From the NCBI RefSeq assembly GCF_003634095.1, contig NZ_RBIR01000008.1, positions 62,001 through 126,000 on the forward strand: 64,000 nucleotides of DNA, read 5' to 3'. The notes under the pieces are model-generated. The model was given only the letters and a program-made list of their open reading frames with translations. It was not told the DNA's origin and made no database searches. This DNA is from Arthrobacter oryzae. GTDB lineage: Bacteria > Actinomycetota > Actinomycetes > Actinomycetales > Micrococcaceae. Below, one piece after another: positions 53,951 through 64,000 of this stretch. The translations under genes were made by a program, and so were the position numbers. The first letter of the stretch is position 1. Each line of letters begins with the position of its first letter.

Positions 53951-55168
53951 TTACTTCAGGAAGTCGGGGACGTCCAGGTCATCGGAGTGGCGGCCGGACA
54001 GGTCCGGCTCCACGACGGCCGGAAGGTCGACGTCGAAGCCAGAGTCGGCCGGGACAGCGGAGGGACGCTGCTGGCCCCAGCCGCCGTAGCCGGAGGCGCC
54101 GACGGCGGCGTGCAGCGGCTGGACCTGTGCGGAGGCGGGTGCCTGCGCCGGGGCCGGGGCTGCGGACGCCGGGCGCTGCGGCGCGGCCGGCAGGGACTGG
54201 TCCATGGACGGCGAGGTAGCCTTGACGTCGTCGAAGCCCGCGGCAATCACGGTGACGCGTGCCTCGTCGCCCAGGGCGTCGTCAATCACGGCGCCGAAGA
54301 TGATGTTGGCCTCGGGGTGGGCCACTTCCTGCACCAGTCGTGCCGCCTCGTTGATTTCGAACAGGCCCAGGTCCGAGCCGCCCTGGATGGACAGCAGGAC
54401 GCCGTGGGCGCCGTCGATCGATGCTTCCAGCAGCGGGGAGGCGATGGCGAGCTCGGCGGCCTTGACGGCACGGTCCTCGCCGCGGGCCGAACCGATGCCC
54501 ATGAGCGCCGAGCCGGCGCCCTGCATGACGGACTTCACATCGGCGAAGTCGAGGTTGATCAGGCCCGGCGTGGTGATGAGGTCGGTGATGCCCTGGACAC
54601 CCGAGAGCAGGACCTGGTCGGCGGAACGGAACGCGTCCAGGACCGAGACGTTGCGGTCGCTGATGGAGAGGAGGCGGTCGTTCGGGATCACGATCAGGGT
54701 GTCGACTTCATCGCGCAGGGCGTCGATGCCGGCCTCGGCGGACCCGGCGCGGCGGCGGCCCTCGAAGGTGAAGGGGCGCGTCACGACGCCGATCGTCAGG
54801 GCGCCAAGGGAACGGGCGATGCGGGCCACGACGGGCGCGCCGCCGGTGCCGGTGCCGCCGCCTTCGCCGGCGGTGACGAAGACCATGTCCGCGCCGCGGA
54901 TGACCTCTTCGATTTCATCGGCGTGGTCCTCGGCGGCCTGACGGCCGACCTCGGGGTTCGCGCCAGCACCGAGTCCACGGGTCAGCTCACGCCCGACGTC
55001 GAGCTTGACGTCGGCATCGCTCATCAGCAATGCCTGGGCATCGGTGTTGATTGCGATGAATTCGACGCCGCGAAGACCGACCTCGATCATGCGGTTGACT
55101 GCGTTCACGCCACCGCCGCCGATGCCGACGACCTTGATGACGGCCAAGTAATTCTGCGGAGCTGCCAC
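53951..55168 (-). CDS. ftsZ: cell division GTPase FtsZ
   Basis: FtsZ forms the Z-ring that organises division; 405 residues. The tubulin signature [20 protein letters not shown] (about residue 105) binds GTP, with [19 protein letters not shown] before it and the T7 loop [12 protein letters not shown] after. The variable linker is Pro/Ala/Gln-rich, and the C-terminal tail [10 protein letters not shown] is the docking site for SepF and FtsW. The start is GTG at 55168 with GGGAC upstream. A 5' leader of up to 300 nt contains an inverted repeat. Confidence 0.97.
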   Translation of the reverse strand: MAAPQNYLAVIKVVGIGGGGVNAVNRMIEVGLRGVEFIAINTDAQALLMSDADVKLDVGRELTRGLGAGANPEVGRQAAEDHADEIEEVIRGADMVFVTAGEGGGTGTGGAPVVARIARSLGALTIGVVTRPFTFEGRRRAGSAEAGIDALRDEVDTLIVIPNDRLLSISDRNVSVLDAFRSADQVLLSGVQGITDLITTPGLINLDFADVKSVMQGAGSALMGIGSARGEDRAVKAAELAIASPLLEASIDGAHGVLLSIQGGSDLGLFEINEAARLVQEVAHPEANIIFGAVIDDALGDEARVTVIAAGFDDVKATSPSMDQSLPAAPQRPASAAPAPAQAPASAQVQPLHAAVGASGYGGWGQQRPSAVPADSGFDVDLPAVVEPDLSGRHSDDLDVPDFLK

Positions 55169-55477
55169 GTTACGTGTCCCTTGTTCGTGTACTAATGCGA
55201 AAACTTATCGAGTCGTCCTTGAAGCTTTGAACCTTAACCTTCGACTTGAAGGTTATAGTTATGTCAAGTAACTCATGTCTGTGACGGTATTTCCTATGCC
55301 GGGGACATTCAATAACCGGCGCCGCGTGTCGCGGGAATACCGGTCAAATAGCCCCGTATCTGGTCCTGCAAGGCCCGGATGTCCCTCAGGGGGCCGCCCG
55401 GGCGGTGCCCGCGGGGAGGCCGCTTCATCAGCGCCGCGCCGGCCGCCCGTCGGGGCCGCCCCGGAACCGGCCGCCCG
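55169..55477. other. 309-bp gap between ftsQ and ftsZ with an inverted repeat
   Basis: No credible gene is seen. AACCTTC (55236-55242) and GAAGGTT (55248-55254) form a perfect 7-bp dyad around GACTT, and AACCTT occurs again just left of it (55230-55235). TTGACA reads on the minus strand at 55267-55262. The dyad is 62-86 nt upstream of the ftsZ start, where a regulator could bind or a leader hairpin form. The right part is very GC-rich. Confidence 0.55.
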
Positions 55478-56389
55478 CTACCGGGTAACGGGGTGCCGTG
55501 GCACGCTGACATCGTAAACCTGTACCGGATTTTTCGGGTCGGCCGGAACCTTCAGGAGGGCCGCGAGAACCCGGGCCTTGAGCTCCTTCTCCCCCGCGTT
55601 GCCCCATACGATGGACTGCCCGTCGACGAGCTTGAGCTGGACGGCGTCCGCGGAGGCGGCCGAGGCGTTGGAAAGTTGTGAGAGCACGTCCGCCGGCAGC
55701 GCCCCGAGCACCGCGGTGATGGCCTGGAACAGGTCCTTCGGCAGCGTCCCGCTGCCGCCGTCGATCACCGGGAGCGGGACCGAGCTGGCGTCCTTGGTGG
55801 TGCTCAGCTGAACACCGTCGACGTCAACGAGCTGGAAGATGTTGCCTTGTTTGACAAGGGCCACGGGGATGCGTTCGGTGATACGCACCTGCAGTGTGGA
55901 TGGCGGCAACGCCTTCGCGGTGACGTCCTTGACCTGAACCAGGGGCTTCAGGAGCGCCCGGACCTCCTGCTCGCTGATCTGCGGCAGCGGTTTGCCCATG
56001 AGCGGCGCCAGGGCGGTCTGGACCTTTTCAGGGCTCACGATCTTGGTGCCCTGCACGGAGACCGTCCGCAAGGCGAGCACCGGCGAGTAGACGGCGGCCG
56101 CGACGATCCCCGCGATCAGCACGGCAACAATGCCGATGGTGCTGAGCAGGATGCGTTTGCGGCGTTTGCCTTTCGGCTCGGGGAAGGACAGCACGTTGTC
56201 GGCCGGTGCGGCCGCCGCGCCCGGGCTGTTCCGGGCGTGGCCGTTCCCCGTGTCGGAGGAGTTCTTGGATGCCGAAATGACATCCGTGCCGGTTCCGCCG
56301 GACGCTGGCCCGGCGCCGGATCCGGAACCGGTGCCGGACCCGGTGCCATTGGTGCCGCCGCGGTACTGGGGGCGCCTGGTGCTAGCCAC
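55478..56389 (-). CDS. ftsQ: cell division protein FtsQ
   Basis: FtsQ is a bitopic divisome protein; 303 residues. The cytoplasmic N-terminal part of about 80 residues is Gly/Ser/Thr-rich (GTGSGTGSGSGAGPASGG). One helix (LLSTIGIVAVLIAGIVAAAV) follows KGKRRKRI. The outer POTRA domain begins ALRTVSVQGTKIVSPEKVQT, and the beta domain contains VRITERIPVALVKQG and LVDVDGVQL. GTG at 56389 overlaps the murC stop by 8 nt. It is followed by ftsZ after 309 bp. Confidence 0.95.
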   Translation of the reverse strand: MASTRRPQYRGGTNGTGSGTGSGSGAGPASGGTGTDVISASKNSSDTGNGHARNSPGAAAAPADNVLSFPEPKGKRRKRILLSTIGIVAVLIAGIVAAAVYSPVLALRTVSVQGTKIVSPEKVQTALAPLMGKPLPQISEQEVRALLKPLVQVKDVTAKALPPSTLQVRITERIPVALVKQGNIFQLVDVDGVQLSTTKDASSVPLPVIDGGSGTLPKDLFQAITAVLGALPADVLSQLSNASAASADAVQLKLVDGQSIVWGNAGEKELKARVLAALLKVPADPKNPVQVYDVSVPRHPVTR

Positions 56390-57779
56390 CGGCGGCCTCG
56401 ATCCTCAATGCCTCGACGATTTGCGGGCCGTAGGCCGTGACGTCGCCCGCGCCTGCGGTCAGCACGATGTCCCCGGGCGCGGCTGCGGCCACAACGGCCT
56501 GCACCGCTTCCCCGCCGGGGCCGACAAGGCTGCCGCCGGCTCCGAGGTGCTCGGCGATCAGCCCGCTGGTGACACCGGGAATGGGGTCTTCGCGGGCCGG
56601 ATAGATGTCCAGGACCAGGGCCGTGTCCGCGCTGTTGAGAGCCTCGGCGAACTCGCGGGCGAATTCGCGGGTCCGCGAAAACAGGTGGGGCTGGAAGAGC
56701 ACGTGCACCTTGTGCTGCCCGGCGACGGCCCGCGCGGCGGACAGCGCGGCGCGGACTTCCGTCGGGTGGTGGGCATAGTCGTCGTAGACCCGGATACCGC
56801 GTCCTTCGCCCTTGAATTCGAAACGGCGCGAGGCTCCGGAGAAATCCGCCAGCGCCGCGGCCGCCGTCTCCGGCGCGACGCCGAGTTCGAGCGCGACGGC
56901 GAACGCGGCGGCCGCGTTGAGCGCGTTGTGCCGTCCCGGAACCTGGAGGTCAAGGCCGAAGGTTCCGGCCGCCGACGAGATGCCCATCCGGCCGCTGTCT
57001 TCGTGCAGCCGGATGGCGGCGTCGGCCGCCGTGCCGTAGAGGACCACGCGGGTGTTGCCGCGGGCCAGTGTGCGCTCCGCGAGGGCCTTGGCCCCGGGGT
57101 CGTCCGCGCAGGCCACCAGGACGCCCTCTGCCGGGAGCAGCGCCGTGAAGCTGTCGAAGGAGGCATACACGGCCTCGGCGGTGCCGTAGAAGTCCAGGTG
57201 GTCCGGCTCGACGTTTGTGACCACGGCGATCGTGGGGCGGTAATTCAGGAAAGAGCCGTCCGATTCGTCGGCCTCGGCGACGAAGATCCCCGAGGAGCCG
57301 TGGGCCGCGTTGACTCCGAGCGCCGGAACGTTGGCTCCGATGGCGAAGGACGGGTGCAGGCCGGCTCCTTGCAGAAGGACCGTGATCATCGACGTCGTGG
57401 TGGACTTGCCGTGCGTTCCGGCGACGGCCACCACGGTGTCATCGGCCATGGTGGCGGCCAGGGCCTCGGAGCGGTGCAGTACCGGGAGCCCGGCCGCGCG
57501 GGCCGCCGCGAGTTCGGGGTTGTCCGGCCGGATCGCCGAGCCGGCGACCACGGTCTGGGCGTCGCCGAGGTTCCCGGCAGCATAACCGACCGCAATCCGT
57601 GCGCCGGCGGCCGCGAGGTCCGTCATGACGGGCAGCGCCTTGGCGTCGGAGCCGCTCACCGGGATGCCGCGCGCCACCATGATGCGGGCGACGGCGGACA
57701 TGCCGACGCCGCCGATGCCAATGAAGTGCACGCGGCCCAGGGAAGCCAGGGAAGGGGTGGGGTGATGTGGCTGGGTCAT
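56382..57779 (-). CDS. murC: UDP-N-acetylmuramate-L-alanine ligase
   Basis: MurC adds L-Ala to UDP-MurNAc using ATP, starting the peptide stem; 465 residues. The N-terminal Rossmann part has GRVHFIGIGGVGMSAVARI, the ATP loop is VAGTHGKSTTTSMITVLL, and the C-terminal domain ends with DYAHHPTEVRAALSAARAV and VLFQPHLFSRT. ATG at 57779 starts MTQPHHPTPSLASLG, 4 nt after the murG stop, so it is translated in the operon; the longer ORF upstream is murG read in another frame. Confidence 0.97.
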   Translation of the reverse strand: MTQPHHPTPSLASLGRVHFIGIGGVGMSAVARIMVARGIPVSGSDAKALPVMTDLAAAGARIAVGYAAGNLGDAQTVVAGSAIRPDNPELAAARAAGLPVLHRSEALAATMADDTVVAVAGTHGKSTTTSMITVLLQGAGLHPSFAIGANVPALGVNAAHGSSGIFVAEADESDGSFLNYRPTIAVVTNVEPDHLDFYGTAEAVYASFDSFTALLPAEGVLVACADDPGAKALAERTLARGNTRVVLYGTAADAAIRLHEDSGRMGISSAAGTFGLDLQVPGRHNALNAAAAFAVALELGVAPETAAAALADFSGASRRFEFKGEGRGIRVYDDYAHHPTEVRAALSAARAVAGQHKVHVLFQPHLFSRTREFAREFAEALNSADTALVLDIYPAREDPIPGVTSGLIAEHLGAGGSLVGPGGEAVQAVVAAAAPGDIVLTAGAGDVTAYGPQIVEALRIEAAGG

Positions 57780-57783
57780 GGCT

Positions 57784-58968
57784 CTACTGCTTCCTGCCGT
57801 GCTGTGTGGGACGCTGCTGTGTCGGGCCCTGCTGGTTCCGGCTGAGCTGGTTCCTGCTGTGCTGGTCAGAGGACGCGACCTCGAGGATGAGGTCGGCCAT
57901 GCGCCGGTCCGCATCCCGGATCCCGAGCTGTTCGGTGCTGGCGGCCATCCGGGCCAGCCTGTCCTTGTCCAGCAGCAGGGGAATGATGTTGTCGCGGATC
58001 CAGTCAACGGAGAAGGCCTCGTCGTCGACGATCAGCGCCCCGCCGGCGGCGACAAGGCCCGCGGCGTTCAGGGCCTGTTCGCCGTTGCCAATGGGCAGCG
58101 GGACGAAGACGGCGGGCACACCCACCGCGGCGACCTCGCAGACGGTGGCCGCTCCGGCCCGGGCCAGCAGCAGGTCCGCCGCGGCGTAAACGGTTTCCAT
58201 GCCGTCCACGTACTCCACCTGGCGGTAACCCGGCGCGGCGAGCGGCTTGCCGTCGGCGTCGTGGACGGACTTGCCACGGCCGGTGATGTGCAGGGTCTGC
58301 ACCCCGGCGTCGGCGAGGGCGCCTACCGCCGCGGCGAGGGACCTGTTGATGCTCTGTGCCCCCGAGGAGCCGCCCGTGACGATCAGGGTCGGTTTCGCCG
58401 GGTCCAGGCCGAGCGCTTGCCGTGCGCCGGCCCGGGCGGCAGCGCGGTCCAGCCCGGAGATTTCCGGGCGCATGGGCATGCCCACATGCCGGGCGCCGCG
58501 GAGTTTGGTCGCGGCGAAGGCGACGGCCACGTGACCGCCGAGGCGGGCGCCGACCCGGTTTGCCAGACCCGGGCGGGTGTTGGCCTCGTGGACCACGATC
58601 GGGATCTTCCGGCGCCGGGCGGCAAGGTACATCGGGGTGCACACATAGCCGCCGACTCCCACCAGGACGTCGGCCCCGGCTTCATCGAGGATGGAGCCCG
58701 CCTGCTTGACCGCGCCGGCCATCCGGCCGGGAAGCCGGAGAAGGTCCACGGAGGGCCTGCGCGGGAGCGGGACCCGGCTGATGGTGGCCAGCTCCAGCCC
58801 GGCAGCCGGAACCAGCCGGGCTTCCATCCCGCCGGGGCTGCCGACGGCCAGGAGGTGCACCCCGGGCCGCGACTGGCGCAGGGCGCCGGCGATGGCCAGG
58901 AGGGGACTGATGTGTCCGGCGGTTCCGCCGCCGGCAAGGACCACGGACAAAGGCGACTCGGTGTTCAT
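57784..58968 (-). CDS. murG: undecaprenyl-PP-MurNAc-pentapeptide GlcNAc transferase
   Basis: MurG adds GlcNAc to lipid I to make lipid II at the membrane; 394 residues. Conserved parts are [51 protein letters not shown] and the C-terminal [14 protein letters not shown] with [13 protein letters not shown]. The last 30 residues are Gln/Asn/Arg-rich and repetitive ([17 protein letters not shown]), an uncommon tail. ATG at 58968 is 10 nt after the ftsW stop, with no clear ribosome site. Confidence 0.96.
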   Translation of the reverse strand: MNTESPLSVVLAGGGTAGHISPLLAIAGALRQSRPGVHLLAVGSPGGMEARLVPAAGLELATISRVPLPRRPSVDLLRLPGRMAGAVKQAGSILDEAGADVLVGVGGYVCTPMYLAARRRKIPIVVHEANTRPGLANRVGARLGGHVAVAFAATKLRGARHVGMPMRPEISGLDRAAARAGARQALGLDPAKPTLIVTGGSSGAQSINRSLAAAVGALADAGVQTLHITGRGKSVHDADGKPLAAPGYRQVEYVDGMETVYAAADLLLARAGAATVCEVAAVGVPAVFVPLPIGNGEQALNAAGLVAAGGALIVDDEAFSVDWIRDNIIPLLLDKDRLARMAASTEQLGIRDADRRMADLILEVASSDQHSRNQLSRNQQGPTQQRPTQHGRKQ

Positions 58969-58978
58969 AAAGGGATGT

Positions 58979-60484
58979 TTACGCTTTCGTGCGGTTCTTG
59001 GATGCGGAGTTTGTGCTCGTGGGCTTTTGGCCTGCACTGCCCGCCGGTTTCCGTGCAGGGTTTCGTGCCGGGTTCGCGGCGGGGCGGCCGGCCGGTTTGC
59101 TTGCATTCCGGGCCGCCCGGGCCCGCCGCACTGAATTGGCGAAGGCAGCCGGGCCGAACCTGAGCATCTTCTTCGGCTGCATTCCGGGGTCCATCTGGGC
59201 CCGGGCCAGTGACAGGACGACGCCCACCGCACATAGTGACATCAGCAGGGCCGATCCGCCATAGGAGATGAAGGGCAGCGGCACCCCGACCACCGGCGCC
59301 AGCCCGGTGACCACCGCCATGTTGACGCTGGCCTGGCCGAGCAGCCACACCATGATGGCGCCGGCCAGGACGCGGTGGAAGACATCGTGCTGGGCGACGA
59401 CGACGCGGTAGATGGCGGCACCGAGGATGGCGAACAGGACCAGGACGACGAGGGTCCCCACCAGTCCGAGTTCCTCGCCGATGATGGCGAAGATGAAGTC
59501 GTTGTGCGCTTCCGGGATCCAGCTGTACTTCTGCCGGCTCTGGCCCAGTCCGACGCCGAACCACCCCCCGGAGGCGAGCCCGTACAGTCCGTTGGTGGAC
59601 TGGTAGTTCAGGTCTGAGCCATCGGCGCAGGTCTGGCCGGTCCAGGACAGGATGCGGCACATCCGGTTCGGGCTGGTGACGGCGAGGATGGTGGTGCCCA
59701 GGGCCAGGACCGCCCCGGCAATTCCGAAGAAATAGAGCCGGACGCCGGCGAAAAACAGTGCGGCGGCGACGATGACCATCACGATCATCGCCGTGCCGAG
59801 GTCGTTGCCGGCGAGGATGAGTCCGAGCACGGCGGCGGCGCCCGGTAGCACGACGGGAATGAGCGCATGGCGCCACTCGTGCAGGAGCTTTGCCTTGCGG
59901 TTAAGCACTGTGGCCATCCAGAGCGCGAGGGCGAGCTTGGCCGCTTCGGAGGGCTGGAAGGTGAAGGGTCCGACGTCGATCCAGTTCTGGTTGCCCAGTG
60001 TGCTGCGCCCCACCACTAGGACCAGGCCCAGAAGCGCGATGGCCAGGAACATGGCCGGCCAGGCAAAGCGTCTGAGCCACACGACGTTCACGCGGGAGAG
60101 GACAAACATCGCGAAGACGCCGATCGCGGCGAACCCGCCTTGCTTGAGGGCTGCGGAGTAGGGTGACTCCCCCGCCGCGATGGCTTCGACGCTGGAGGCG
60201 GAGAGGACCATCATGATCCCGATCGCCGTCAGGGCCAGGGTGGACCCGAGGATCAGGTAATAGGTGGAACCGTTGCGCGATTTGCCGGTGCCTTCGAGGG
60301 CGGACCAGAATCCGCGGCCCCAGGACCGCACCCTCGCCGCGGGAGTGACGGACGGCTTGCGGGGCGCCGAAGCGGTATCCGGCCGCATCACTTCCCCGGC
60401 GGTCTTGCCCCCGGAGGGCCTGATGCCGGCGGCCTTGCCGCCGGCGGTTCGAGCCGCCGTCGTACGTGTGGGCGTGCTGACCAT
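58979..60484 (-). CDS. ftsW: SEDS peptidoglycan glycosyltransferase FtsW
   Basis: FtsW polymerises glycan strands at the septum with a class b PBP partner; 501 residues and about ten helices. The SEDS signatures are [40 protein letters not shown] (with the putative catalytic Asp) and [16 protein letters not shown]. The N-terminal 65 residues are Thr/Ala/Gly/Lys-rich and the C-terminal 70 are Ala/Pro/Arg-rich, both likely disordered. ATG at 60484 is 2 nt after the murD stop, with GAGGAG 6 nt upstream. No pbpB/ftsI is in the window; the order here would place it further upstream. Confidence 0.95.
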   Translation of the reverse strand: MVSTPTRTTAARTAGGKAAGIRPSGGKTAGEVMRPDTASAPRKPSVTPAARVRSWGRGFWSALEGTGKSRNGSTYYLILGSTLALTAIGIMMVLSASSVEAIAAGESPYSAALKQGGFAAIGVFAMFVLSRVNVVWLRRFAWPAMFLAIALLGLVLVVGRSTLGNQNWIDVGPFTFQPSEAAKLALALWMATVLNRKAKLLHEWRHALIPVVLPGAAAVLGLILAGNDLGTAMIVMVIVAAALFFAGVRLYFFGIAGAVLALGTTILAVTSPNRMCRILSWTGQTCADGSDLNYQSTNGLYGLASGGWFGVGLGQSRQKYSWIPEAHNDFIFAIIGEELGLVGTLVVLVLFAILGAAIYRVVVAQHDVFHRVLAGAIMVWLLGQASVNMAVVTGLAPVVGVPLPFISYGGSALLMSLCAVGVVLSLARAQMDPGMQPKKMLRFGPAAFANSVRRARAARNASKPAGRPAANPARNPARKPAGSAGQKPTSTNSASKNRTKA

Positions 60485-60486
60485 TG

Positions 60487-62073
60487 TTACTCCTCGCTGG
60501 TCTGAGCCTGCCCTTCCACGAGCTCGCGGACAGCTTCGATGAAGGCATCGCCACGGTGAGCGTAGGAAGAGAACTGATCCATGGAAGCAGCCGCCGGCGC
60601 CAGCAGCACAGTGTCCCCGGAGGCGGCCAGCTGCGCCGCCGAGGCAACAGCCTGGGCCATCACAGTCTCGCTGAAGATCGGCGATGGGCCTGCGTCGGCT
60701 TTGACCGGTCCGGCAGTCTGCACCTCTTCAGTCTCGCCCTTCCCCTGCCCGATCACGGGGACATCCGGCGCGTGTCGCTGCAGCGCGGCCTGCAGTTCGC
60801 TGGAGTCCGCGCCGATCAGTACGACGGCCTTGAGCCGGTGGGCATGTTCTTGGATGAGGGAGTCGTAGTTCACGCCCTTGGACAGGCCTCCGGCGATCCA
60901 CACCACATTCTGGAATGCCGACAGTGCGGCGGACGCGGCGTGCGGGTTGGTGGCCTTGGAATCGTTGACCCAGAGCACCCCCTCGTGCCGGGCCACCGGC
61001 TGGATCCGGTGGTCGCCGGGGAGATAGTTCAGCAGCCCGGTGCGGACTGCGGACGGTTCCACCCCGTAGGCCCGGACCAGGGCGGCCGCGGCCAGCGCAT
61101 TGGCCACCATGTGGCGGGGAGCGGCCGAGCCCAGGTCAGCGCTGGAGGCGAGTTCGGCCGCGCTGTCTTTGCGCTCGGCGATGAACGCGCGGTCCACTAA
61201 CAGCCCTTCCACGACGCCGAGCATGCTGACGGCGGGTGTGAGCGTGGTGAATCCCACGGCCCGGCAGCCCTCCACAACATCCGCGTCCTCGACCATGCGC
61301 TCGGTCTCGATTTGCTCGGCGTTGTAGATGCATGCCTTTTGGGTGTTCGCGTAGACCTTGGCCTTGTCGGCCAGGTAGGAGGCGTAGGAGCCGTGCCAGT
61401 CCACGTGGTCTTCGGCGACATTTAGGCACACGCTGGCCACCGGTGACACCGAGTGGCTCCAGTGCAGCTGGAAGCTGGAGAGTTCGACGGCGAAGACGTC
61501 ATAGTCCACCGGGTCGCGCAGGGCGTCCAGGATGGGGGTCCCGACGTTGCCCACGGCGATGGCCTTGAGTCCGGCGGCCTGGAGCATGGACTCGGTCAGG
61601 CCCACCGTGGTGGTCTTGCCGTTGGTGCCGGTGATGGTCAGCCAGTCGGCGGTCTTGCGGCCCCGCCGTTCGCGGAGCCGCCAGGCGAGCTCGACGTCGC
61701 CCCAGACCGGGATGTGCGCCCGCGCGGCGGCGGCGAGCAGGGCCTGGTCCGGGCGCCAGCCCGGCGACGTCACCACGAGGTCCGGCTTCTGGCCGTCGAT
61801 CTTTGGAACGGATTCCACGGCCTCTTCGCCCAGCAGGACGTCGGCCGCGCCGACGATCTTGAGGGTGTCGGCCTGGGCCAGCGCCCTGGCACTGGTGGCG
61901 GCGTCAACCACCACCACCCGGGCGCCGAGTTCGATCAGAGTATCGGCGGCGGCGAAGCCGGAGACGCCGATGCCGGTGACCACAACGCGCAGGCCGGACC
62001 AGTCGGAGTCCCAGCTCGTGAGCCCCTGGAGCCGCGGCGAGGTGGTGAGGGGTGCGGGGATAGGTCCGGTCAC
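60487..62073 (-). CDS. murD: UDP-N-acetylmuramoylalanine-D-glutamate ligase
   Basis: MurD adds D-Glu to UDP-MurNAc-L-Ala; 528 residues, longer than usual (about 450) because of N-terminal and C-terminal extensions. The Rossmann opening is [20 protein letters not shown], the ATP loop is [18 protein letters not shown], and the C-terminal part has [19 protein letters not shown] and [23 protein letters not shown] at 62073 overlaps the mraY stop by 4 nt (GTGA). Longer in-frame reading upstream is mraY in another frame. Confidence 0.96.
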   Translation of the reverse strand: MTGPIPAPLTTSPRLQGLTSWDSDWSGLRVVVTGIGVSGFAAADTLIELGARVVVVDAATSARALAQADTLKIVGAADVLLGEEAVESVPKIDGQKPDLVVTSPGWRPDQALLAAAARAHIPVWGDVELAWRLRERRGRKTADWLTITGTNGKTTTVGLTESMLQAAGLKAIAVGNVGTPILDALRDPVDYDVFAVELSSFQLHWSHSVSPVASVCLNVAEDHVDWHGSYASYLADKAKVYANTQKACIYNAEQIETERMVEDADVVEGCRAVGFTTLTPAVSMLGVVEGLLVDRAFIAERKDSAAELASSADLGSAAPRHMVANALAAAALVRAYGVEPSAVRTGLLNYLPGDHRIQPVARHEGVLWVNDSKATNPHAASAALSAFQNVVWIAGGLSKGVNYDSLIQEHAHRLKAVVLIGADSSELQAALQRHAPDVPVIGQGKGETEEVQTAGPVKADAGPSPIFSETVMAQAVASAAQLAASGDTVLLAPAAASMDQFSSYAHRGDAFIEAVRELVEGQAQTSEE

Positions 62074-63179
62074 AGGAGTACCACCCATTCGGCGTAGAAG
62101 ATGCCCAGGCCCGCGGCGACGAACAGCCCGCACAGGATCCAGAACCGGACCACCACGGTCACTTCGGCCCAGCCTTTGAGTTCGAAGTGGTGCTGCAGCG
62201 GTGCCATCTTGAAGAAGCGTTTGCCCTTGGTGAGTTTGAAGTAGCCCACCTGGATGATGACCGAGAGGGTGATGAGGACGAAGAGCCCGCCAATGAAGGC
62301 CAGGAGCAGTTCGGTGCGGGAGAGGATGGCGAAGGCCGCAACCGCGCCGCCGATCGCCAGGGAGCCGGTGTCGCCCATGAAGATCTTGGCGGGCGAGGTG
62401 TTCCACCAGAGGAATCCGACCATCGCGGCGCTGAGGATGGCGGCCAGCAAGGCGAGGTCCAGCGGGTCGCGGACCGAGTAGCAGCCGGCGCCGGCCTGCC
62501 GCGGAGACCCGCACGCCTGGTTGCTTTGCCAGATGCCCATGAGCGTGTACGCCCCGAACACCATGACCGAAGCACCGGCGGCCAGGCCGTCGAGCCCGTC
62601 CGTGAGGTTCACGCCGTTGGTCGCAGCGGTGACGATCAGGTTGGACCACAGGACAAAGAGGATCGCGCCGATCACGGTGCCGGCAAAAGCCAGGTTGAGC
62701 CAGGGAATGTCGCGCACCAGCGAGATCTGCGTGGAGGCCGGGGTCAGGCCTGCGGCGTTCGGGAACTGCAGCGCCAGCACGGCAAAGATGATGCCCACGG
62801 CGGCCTGGAGGATCAGCTTGGCCTTGGCGTTCAGTCCCAGGCTGCGCTGTTTGGAGATCTTGATGAAGTCGTCCAGGAAGCCCACCAGCCCCATGCCCAC
62901 CATGAGGAACAGCAGGAGCAGCCCGGAGGCGCTCGGTCCCGGGGAGTGCGGGTTCATCATCCACATGAACAGGTGGGTGAGTCCGTAGCTGACGAGGACC
63001 GCCAGCACCACCACGGCGCCGCCCATCGTCGGCGTGCCGCGCTTGGTGTGGTGGGAGGTGGGTCCGTCGTCGCGGATGAATTGTCCGTAGCCCTTGCGGA
63101 CCAGGAACCGGATAAATAGCGGGGTGCCCACAAACGCGAGGAGCAGGGCCAATCCGGCGCCCATCAGCAGTGCAATCAC
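62070..63179 (-). CDS. mraY: phospho-N-acetylmuramoyl-pentapeptide transferase
   Basis: MraY makes lipid I from UDP-MurNAc-pentapeptide and undecaprenyl phosphate; 369 residues and about ten helices. Family motifs are [57 protein letters not shown] and [16 protein letters not shown]. The C-terminus has [20 protein letters not shown]. The start is GTG at 63179, overlapping the murF stop by 4 nt (GTGA), so it is coupled to murF. Confidence 0.97.
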   Translation of the reverse strand: MIALLMGAGLALLLAFVGTPLFIRFLVRKGYGQFIRDDGPTSHHTKRGTPTMGGAVVVLAVLVSYGLTHLFMWMMNPHSPGPSASGLLLLFLMVGMGLVGFLDDFIKISKQRSLGLNAKAKLILQAAVGIIFAVLALQFPNAAGLTPASTQISLVRDIPWLNLAFAGTVIGAILFVLWSNLIVTAATNGVNLTDGLDGLAAGASVMVFGAYTLMGIWQSNQACGSPRQAGAGCYSVRDPLDLALLAAILSAAMVGFLWWNTSPAKIFMGDTGSLAIGGAVAAFAILSRTELLLAFIGGLFVLITLSVIIQVGYFKLTKGKRFFKMAPLQHHFELKGWAEVTVVVRFWILCGLFVAAGLGIFYAEWVVLL

Positions 63180-64000
63180 AGCTGTGCACTCCCTTCGGTG
63201 GCGGTTGCGGCGGGTCCCACAGCAGGTCGCTCGGGAGAGTTCTTGGGGGCCTGTGGGGGTAATGCTATCCGATCCCCCAGATGGCGCAGCCCGATGCCGT
63301 TCGATGACTTAAACAGGACAAGGTCGCCGGGGAGGAGCTCGGCCTGGAGCAGTTCGTAGGCGTCCTCCGCGGTCTCGGCGAACACGCATTCATCGCCCCA
63401 CGAGCCCTCGTTCACGGCCGAGACATACAGCGAGCGGGCCTCCCGGCCCACCACGACAAGGCGGGAGATGTTCAGGCGCACCACCTGCGTGCCGACGGCC
63501 ATGTGCTCCCGGATGGAATCCGGGCCAAGCTCGAGCATGGCGCCCAGGACCGCCCAGGTGCGGCGGCCCTGGCCCAGCTCGGCCAGCGTCCGCAGCGCCG
63601 CCCGCATGGATTCCGGATTGGCGTTGTAGGCGTCGTTGATGACGGTCACGCCGTCGGGACGTTCCGTGCGTTCCATCCGCCAGCGGCTGGCCGGGGCCTG
63701 GGCGCTAAGGGAGGCCGCGATCTGCGCCCCGGGGATCCCGGCGGCGTGCGCGGCGGCCGCAGCCGCAAGGAGGTTCCCGATGTGGTGGGCCCCGATCAGC
63801 TTGGCGGCGACATGGTACTGAGCCGTTCCATGCTGTTGTGTTCCCTGCTGGATGGGGTCGCCGGGCAGGCTGAGCTCGAACTCGGGGTGGCCCGCGGCGT
63901 TCAGTTCCACGCCTTCGGCCCTGACCACATCGGGTTGGGCTACATCGGTTTGGCCGCTGTTGTCCCGGCCGGTGCCGGCCGGGCCGGCGGTGTACCCGAG
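63176..64000 (-). CDS. murF: UDP-MurNAc-tripeptide-D-Ala-D-Ala ligase, 5' part outside window
   Basis: MurF adds D-Ala-D-Ala to UDP-MurNAc-tripeptide. Only the C-terminal 274 or so codons are visible; the frame stays open to base 64000, so the start and the ATP loop lie outside. The visible part has [39 protein letters not shown] and [20 protein letters not shown], which are MurF motifs, and ends in a Pro/Ala-rich tail. Its TGA overlaps the mraY GTG. Confidence 0.95.
   Translation of the reverse strand, partial: LGYTAGPAGTGRDNSGQTDVAQPDVVRAEGVELNAAGHPEFELSLPGDPIQQGTQQHGTAQYHVAAKLIGAHHIGNLLAAAAAAHAAGIPGAQIAASLSAQAPASRWRMERTERPDGVTVINDAYNANPESMRAALRTLAELGQGRRTWAVLGAMLELGPDSIREHMAVGTQVVRLNISRLVVVGREARSLYVSAVNEGSWGDECVFAETAEDAYELLQAELLPGDLVLFKSSNGIGLRHLGDRIALPPQAPKNSPERPAVGPAATATEGSAQL

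Noticed and set aside
60487-63189. 900-codon reading extended upstream of murD
   Set aside because: The upstream part is the mraY gene read in another frame; murD starts at the GTG at 62073 that overlaps the mraY stop.

Overview
The window is a contiguous piece of a high-GC actinobacterial chromosome, most like Arthrobacter/Pseudarthrobacter (Micrococcaceae). The reasons are the gene content (SigA-type primary sigma factor, GlnA/GlnE/GlnA2, polyphosphate glucokinase, Wag31/SepF/YggT division block, DUF4191, DUF4192 and DUF7455 proteins), frequent GTG and TTG starts, and many starts without a Shine-Dalgarno sequence. No rRNA, tRNA, IS element, prophage, CRISPR array or defence island was seen. 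The genus is inferred from content, not from a database match.

Layout. 1-8.1 kb: the N-terminal part of a type IIA topoisomerase B subunit (ParE-like, cut by the window edge), a small zinc-ribbon-like protein, sigA, a DUF4192 protein, an MFS transporter and a PAC2 protein. 8.4-14.7 kb: leucyl aminopeptidase, the lpdA-sucB pair (E3 and a two-lipoyl-domain E2 of a 2-oxo acid dehydrogenase), a small membrane protein and an OsmC peroxidase. 14.8-24.9 kb: a tricorn-type protease, a TIGR01777 epimerase-like protein, an unusual membrane Ser/Thr kinase, lipB-lipA with a DUF4191 gene, and a DUF3817 gene. 24.9-25.7 kb: a non-coding array of about 5.5 units of 134-135 bp between two convergent genes. 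25.7-35 kb: an RDD protein, glnA with a GlnR-like box, a tiny HTH gene with palindromic operators, GNAT and VOC proteins, glnE-glnA2 and panB. 35-44.9 kb: a SHOCT protein, an MBL hydrolase, a holin-like/phosphodiesterase fusion, an easily missed 54-codon gene, map, ppgK-SDR, nrdR with two NrdR-type boxes, hisD, a membrane protein with hexapeptide repeats and a flavin reductase. 45-64 kb, all minus strand: dnaE, an RluA-type synthase, lspA, wag31, yggT, sepF, yggS, pgeF, ftsZ, ftsQ, murC, murG, ftsW, murD, mraY and murF (cut by the right edge), that is, the division and cell wall (dcw) cluster read right to left with overlapping or nearly abutting genes.

How the genes work together. murF to ftsZ make the peptidoglycan precursor and build the divisome; SepF and Wag31 tether FtsZ and direct polar growth. 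GlnA, GlnE and GlnA2 form the nitrogen assimilation module: GlnE should adenylylate the tyrosine of GlnA, a site that GlnA2 lacks. LipB/LipA make the lipoyl cofactor used by the two lipoyl domains of SucB, which LpdA reoxidises.

Most notable: (1) the 135-bp intergenic array at 24.93-25.71 kb, which I do not recognise; (2) a recurring start architecture, a -10-like hexamer 6-7 nt before the start codon at about 13 genes (among them map, hisD, dnaE, panB and the tricorn protease), which predicts leaderless mRNAs; (3) a GlnR-like box and a separate GTCACACTGTGGA repeat set in front of glnA; (4) a kinase whose HRD and DFG motifs read HGD and DAG, with a tetrapeptide repeat in its linker.
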